From contig JAFUXL010000012.1 of the NCBI GenBank assembly GCA_017470905.1, forward strand, positions 1-64,000: 64,000 nucleotides of DNA. Reading direction: 5' to 3'. This DNA is from Ruminococcus sp. (GTDB lineage: Bacteria; Bacillota; Clostridia; Oscillospirales; Ruminococcaceae). Of the stretch, positions 60,568 to 64,000 are shown piece by piece. The notes beneath the pieces are model-generated. The model saw only the letters and a program-made list of their open reading frames with translations. It ran no database searches and was not told the DNA's origin. The translations under genes were made by a program, and so were the position numbers. Position 1 is the first letter of the stretch, and each line of letters begins with the position of its first letter.

Positions 60568-61523
60568 TTAAAAGAGCAAAGGAGCTTCTTGCGGACGGTA
60601 CTGTTTCCCGTGTTATCGGCTGGAAAAAGGGCGAATTTGCCTATGATACAACTCCCGCAGTTTTCGAGACTGCGGAGGAGCTTGACAGGGATTTTGCTTT
60701 CGATGATTTCACGGCGGCGAATGTCTCGAAATATCTCGTGAAGGAGTCGAGAAAGGAAGGAAAAATCCTCGCTTTCCTCAAGCCCTGCGACACCTACAGC
60801 TTTAATCAGCTTATTAAGGAACACAGGGTTATCCGTGAGAATGTCTACATCATAGGTATCCCCGGAGGTCCCAAGCTTGATGCGGAGAAGATAAAGGCAA
60901 AGGGCATTACGGGTATTCTCGGCATTAAAAACGAAAATTATACCCTCAAGATAGAAACACTCTACGGCACGGAGACTATGCCTTTCTATGAGGCTATATG
61001 CGGAAAATGCGAAAGCTGCAAGAGCAAAAAGCACGTCATATACGATGAATTAATCGGCGAGGACGGCGATATTCTCGACTCGAACCGTTTCGATACGGTT
61101 GAGAAACTCGAAAACATGACGGCGCAGGAGCGTTTCGACTTCTGGAGAGAGCAGCTTTCAAAATGCATAAGGTGCAATGCCTGCCGAAATGTCTGTCCTG
61201 CCTGCACCTGCGAAAAGTGCGTTTTCGACAACCCCAAATCAGGCATCGAGAACAAAGCCGCTTCCGACAGCTTTGAGGAAAATCTCTTCCATATCATACG
61301 TGCTTTCCACGTTGCAGGAAGATGTACCGACTGCGGCGAATGTTCAAGAGTCTGCCCCCAGAATATCCCTCTTCATCTGCTCAACAGAAAATTCATAAAG
61401 GATATTAACGAGCTTTACGGCGAATATCAGGCAGGTGCGGATACTGTTTCGAGGTCTCCGATTACGGATTATACACCCGATGACTGCGAGCCGTCTGTCG
61501 TTCACGAAAGGGGAGTTGAATAA
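60552..61523 (+). CDS. Fe-S subunit of the Flx module (FlxC-like)
   Basis: A 323-residue protein with a FrhB/FdhB-like N-terminal domain (IIGIPGGPKL, CGKCESC at about residues 156-162) and two ferredoxin motifs, CIRCNACRNVCPACTCEKC (about 205-223) and CTDCGECSRVCP (about 259-270). The start ATG at 60552 is within the flxD end. It is similar in composition to the next protein, which suggests an old duplication. Assignment to FlxC rather than FlxB is by position and cluster pattern only. Confidence 0.8.
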   Translation: MQETMIKRAKELLADGTVSRVIGWKKGEFAYDTTPAVFETAEELDRDFAFDDFTAANVSKYLVKESRKEGKILAFLKPCDTYSFNQLIKEHRVIRENVYIIGIPGGPKLDAEKIKAKGITGILGIKNENYTLKIETLYGTETMPFYEAICGKCESCKSKKHVIYDELIGEDGDILDSNRFDTVEKLENMTAQERFDFWREQLSKCIRCNACRNVCPACTCEKCVFDNPKSGIENKAASDSFEENLFHIIRAFHVAGRCTDCGECSRVCPQNIPLHLLNRKFIKDINELYGEYQAGADTVSRSPITDYTPDDCEPSVVHERGVE

Positions 61524-62542
61524 TGCTTAAAATATCAGTAAATAAGCTTGATGAGCTTTTCGCCGCAATTGCCGAAAAACAGACCCTTTATATCCCCGTT
61601 GACCGTGAGGTCGGTATCGCAGAATATAAAAAATGGGAAAAGGGCATGGAAATGTCAAAGGCTTTGAATACCGTGAGAAGCGCAAAGGATTTCTTCTTTC
61701 CGCAGACCGAAAATCTTGTCGATTTCAGAAAAGAGGGCAAGAATATCGAGGTAATAGACATTCGTGAGGAGTCGGAGGATTTCGTCATCTTCGGTGTCCG
61801 TGCCTGCGATGCAAGAAGCTTTACCATTCTCGATAAGGTTTTCCTCGTTGAACCCGTTGACAGCTACTATAAAAACCGCCGTGACCACGGCACGGTTGTC
61901 ACTATGGCCTGCACAAGACCTGCCGAAACCTGCTTTTGCGGCGTTTTCGGCATAGATGCTACAGAACCCGAGGGCGATGCGGTCTGCTACAATGACGGAG
62001 AAAATATCTTTTTCAAGGCGCACAGCGAAAAAGGTCAGAAATTCATTGACTCGATTTCTTCACTGCTCGAAGAGGGCGACACCTCAAAGCTTGACGAGGT
62101 TCAGGCTAAGACAAGAGAGATACTCAAAAAATTGCCCCTTGCAAATCTTTCAACAGACTCCTTCGGCGGCGACAAGCTTATGGAGAATTTCAATTCCGAC
62201 AAATGGGGAGAACTCTCTCAGTCCTGTATCGGCTGCGGTACCTGTACTTTCGTATGCCCGACCTGTCAGTGCTACGATATAAGGGATTTCGATACGGGTC
62301 ACGGAATAAAGCGTTTCCGCTGCTGGGACTCGTGTATGTATTCCGAATTTACACGCATGGCGCACGGCAACAACAGAAATTCACAGCTTGAACGTTTCAG
62401 ACAGAGGTTCATGCACAAGCTTGTGTACTTCCCGTCAAACAACAACGGCGAATTTGGCTGCGTGGGCTGCGGAAGATGTCTCTCAAAATGCCCGATTTCC
62501 ATGAATATCGTCAAGGTTATGAAAGCTCTGGAGGTTAAATGA
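61523..62542 (+). CDS. Fe-S subunit of the Flx module (FlxB-like, AsrA/hydrogenase beta type)
   Basis: A 339-residue protein related to anaerobic sulfite reductase subunit A and sulfhydrogenase beta subunits. It has the VFGVRACDARSF motif near residue 92, a CTRPAETCFC site, and two [4Fe-4S] motifs, CIGCGTCTFVCPTCQC (about 235-250) and CVGCGRCLSKCP (about 313-324). Start overlaps the previous stop by one base (TAATG) and its end overlaps the next gene by 4 bp. It should pass electrons from the NADH-binding subunit to the MvhD-type subunit. Confidence 0.82.
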   Translation: MLKISVNKLDELFAAIAEKQTLYIPVDREVGIAEYKKWEKGMEMSKALNTVRSAKDFFFPQTENLVDFRKEGKNIEVIDIREESEDFVIFGVRACDARSFTILDKVFLVEPVDSYYKNRRDHGTVVTMACTRPAETCFCGVFGIDATEPEGDAVCYNDGENIFFKAHSEKGQKFIDSISSLLEEGDTSKLDEVQAKTREILKKLPLANLSTDSFGGDKLMENFNSDKWGELSQSCIGCGTCTFVCPTCQCYDIRDFDTGHGIKRFRCWDSCMYSEFTRMAHGNNRNSQLERFRQRFMHKLVYFPSNNNGEFGCVGCGRCLSKCPISMNIVKVMKALEVK

Positions 62543-63375
62543 TTATGATGAACAATGATACGCTTATCCCGAAAATCGGAGTTGTCACGGACATCAGAAT
62601 TGATACTCCCGATGTTAAAACATTCCGTGTGGTATCCCCCGACGGCGGAAAGGTATTTGAACATATGCCCGGTCAGTGCGCAATGATTTCCGTTCCGGGC
62701 GTGGGAGAGGGTATGTTCTCGATAACATCTTCCCCCACAAATTCCGAATTTATGGAATTCAGCATTAAGAAATGCGGCTGCCTTACAAACTGGCTTCACT
62801 CTATGGAGGTCGGTCAGCAGGTCACTGTAAGAGGTCCCTACGGCAACCATTTCCCCGTGGAAACCGAACTCAAAGGCAAAAATCTCCTCTTCATCGCAGG
62901 CGGTATCGGTCTTGCGCCCCTGCGTTCGGTTATAAACTACGTTCGTGACAAACGTGAGAATTACGGGGATATACAGATAGTCTACGGCTCACGCTCCATG
63001 GACGACCTCGTTGACTATAAGGAAATCATCGAGGAATGGACAAAGTGCGAAAGAACCGAGGTCAATCTCACTATCGACAGAGAACAGGAGGGCTGGGACG
63101 GTCATGTCGGCTTCGTTCCCAACTATGTAAAGGAACTCCAGCCCTCTACGGATAAAACCGTTCTCGTCTGCGGCCCTCCCATTATGATTAAGTTTACGCT
63201 TGCGGGTCTTAAGGAAATAGGCTTTACCGAAACACAGGTCTATACTACTATGGAGCTGCGCATGAAGTGCGGTGTGGGCAAGTGCGGACGCTGCAATATA
63301 GGTGATAAGTATGTCTGCAAGGACGGTCCCGTTTTCCGTTTCGACCAGCTTGACGAGCTGCCCGATGAATATTGA
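62539..63375 (+). CDS. FAD/NAD(P)H-binding reductase subunit of the Flx module (FlxA-like)
   Basis: Electron-input subunit of 278 residues, related to AsrB, hydrogenase gamma and dihydroorotate dehydrogenase PyrK. The N-terminal FAD domain (about 12-100) has MPGQCAMISVPG and SITSSPT; the NAD(P) domain has GGIGLAPLRSVI and YGSRSMDDL. The C-terminal CGVGKCGRC set with a later Cys binds a [2Fe-2S] cluster. The ATG at 62539 overlaps the upstream gene. It would oxidise NADH or NADPH and feed MvhD/HdrA. Confidence 0.88.
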   Translation: MIMMNNDTLIPKIGVVTDIRIDTPDVKTFRVVSPDGGKVFEHMPGQCAMISVPGVGEGMFSITSSPTNSEFMEFSIKKCGCLTNWLHSMEVGQQVTVRGPYGNHFPVETELKGKNLLFIAGGIGLAPLRSVINYVRDKRENYGDIQIVYGSRSMDDLVDYKEIIEEWTKCERTEVNLTIDREQEGWDGHVGFVPNYVKELQPSTDKTVLVCGPPIMIKFTLAGLKEIGFTETQVYTTMELRMKCGVGKCGRCNIGDKYVCKDGPVFRFDQLDELPDEY

Positions 63376-63392
63376 TTAAAGGAGCAAAAAGC

Positions 63393-64000
63393 ATGGAAAA
63401 TATGTTGAATGTTTACCTGTTCGGCAAAAAATACGAAATTCCTGCCGGACTTACTATAATGACAGCTATGGAATATGCAGGCTATGAGCTTGTCAGAGGC
63501 TGCGGCTGCCGCAACGGTTTCTGCGGTGCGTGTGCAACCATTTACAGAATTAAGGGTCAGGTTGAGCTTCATGGCTGTCTCGCCTGTCAGACCGAGGTCG
63601 AAGAGGGTATGTATGTTGCAACACTTCCTTTCTTCCCACTCGAAAAGAGAATTTACAGCATTGAGGAGATTAAGCCCGACCAGCAGATTATGATGCAGCT
63701 TTATCCCGAAATTTACGCTTGTATCGGCTGCAATGCCTGCACAAAGGCTTGTACTCAGGAGCTTAATGTAATGCAGTATATCGCTTACGCTCAGAGAGGC
63801 GAATACGAAAAATGTGCGGAGGAGTCCTTTGACTGCGTAATGTGCGGAGTATGTTCCTCACGCTGTCCTGCCGGTATCTCTCACCCCCAGGTCGCTATGC
63901 TCGCAAGACGACTCAACGGTAAGTACATAGCCCCCGAATGCGGACATCTCAATGACCGTGTGGGCGAAATCAATGAGGGTATATACGATGCGGAAATCGC
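63393..64000 (+). CDS. 2Fe-2S/4Fe-4S electron-transfer protein (FrdB/SdhB-like layout), cut by the window end
   Basis: The first 202 codons of a protein running off the window. The ATG at 63393 has AAAGGAG 8 nt upstream and lies 17 bp after flxA. Residues about 36-66 form a plant-type [2Fe-2S] site (GCGCRNGFCGAC, then CLAC), and about 110-165 carry two tetrads, CIGCNACTKAC and CVMCGVCSSRCP. This order is that of fumarate reductase/succinate dehydrogenase Fe-S subunits. With fumC upstream I infer an electron outlet, possibly to a flavoprotein encoded just beyond 64000; that gene is not seen. Confidence 0.8.
   Translation, partial: MENMLNVYLFGKKYEIPAGLTIMTAMEYAGYELVRGCGCRNGFCGACATIYRIKGQVELHGCLACQTEVEEGMYVATLPFFPLEKRIYSIEEIKPDQQIMMQLYPEIYACIGCNACTKACTQELNVMQYIAYAQRGEYEKCAEESFDCVMCGVCSSRCPAGISHPQVAMLARRLNGKYIAPECGHLNDRVGEINEGIYDAEI

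Noticed and set aside
1..64000. tRNA or rRNA genes
   Set aside because: I looked through the gaps for cloverleaf-like ends and rRNA signatures and recognised none; a dedicated scan would be needed to be sure.

Overview
The window looks like chromosomal DNA of a low-to-mid GC, Gram-positive anaerobe of the Oscillospiraceae, most likely a Ruminococcus-type fibre degrader. Three things point there: a secreted GH44 glucanase with a C-terminal dockerin (a cellulosome component), Clostridia-type genes (rex, cotJAB, DnaD/DnaI-type loader genes, Hdr-Flx electron-transfer genes), and AGGAGG-type ribosome sites with frequent TTG and GTG starts. There are no rRNA or tRNA genes, insertion sequences or CRISPR arrays that I can recognise.

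Layout. 1-2.8 kb: an array of structured repeats, then a reverse-strand dnaD-dnaI replication operon. 2.8-10.2 kb: ftsH, a DUF5131 gene, an XRE regulator and the GH44-dockerin gene; tandem repeat arrays sit directly before the DUF5131 and GH44 genes. A decayed cotJC follows. 10.4-16.3 kb: a small ORF, cotJAB, leuS, a Xer-type recombinase and an archaeal-type aspS. 16.5-24.4 kb: a fused ABC exporter, kptA, a sugar-sensor/GGDEF protein, ppa and prs. 24.7-29.9 kb: flotillin, an M50 protease with a small membrane partner, and a calcium P-type ATPase. 30-36.1 kb: two terD genes followed by the ter-linked biosynthetic module (TIM-barrel lyase, PRTase-TRSP, StiP-PELOTA, HAD) and a DUF2520 dehydrogenase. 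36.1-44.8 kb: panBCD, a cation/proton antiporter, an isolated holin, a flavodoxin, a CDF transporter, 1-phosphofructokinase and a zinc-ribbon/SH3-like surface protein. 44.9-50 kb: lon, engB, lysA and a membrane protein. 50-64 kb: a central-carbon and redox block (aconitase, a PARG-like macrodomain, isocitrate dehydrogenase, Rex, fumarase) that runs into hdrBCA-flxDCBA, and a further Fe-S subunit cut by the window edge.

How the genes work together. The last 14 kb links partial TCA chemistry (citrate to 2-oxoglutarate, and fumarate/malate interconversion) to a Rex NADH sensor and a probable flavin-based electron-bifurcating Hdr-Flx complex. The ter block is a compact stress-response and nucleoside-like-metabolite module. 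The pan genes lack a classical panE, and the convergent DUF2520 gene is a good candidate to fill that step. The spore-coat genes look eroded: cotJC has lost its start and lies on the opposite strand from cotJAB.

The most unusual structure is in the intergenic DNA. Family 1 is a roughly 95-bp repeat in tandem arrays of three or four units at three sites, with stems that differ in sequence between units but stay complementary. Family 2 is a dispersed, perfect or near-perfect GC-rich hairpin, often with a conserved AT-rich tail just before a gene and carrying promoter-like hexamers. Both look like genome-wide families and neither is explained by the annotated genes.
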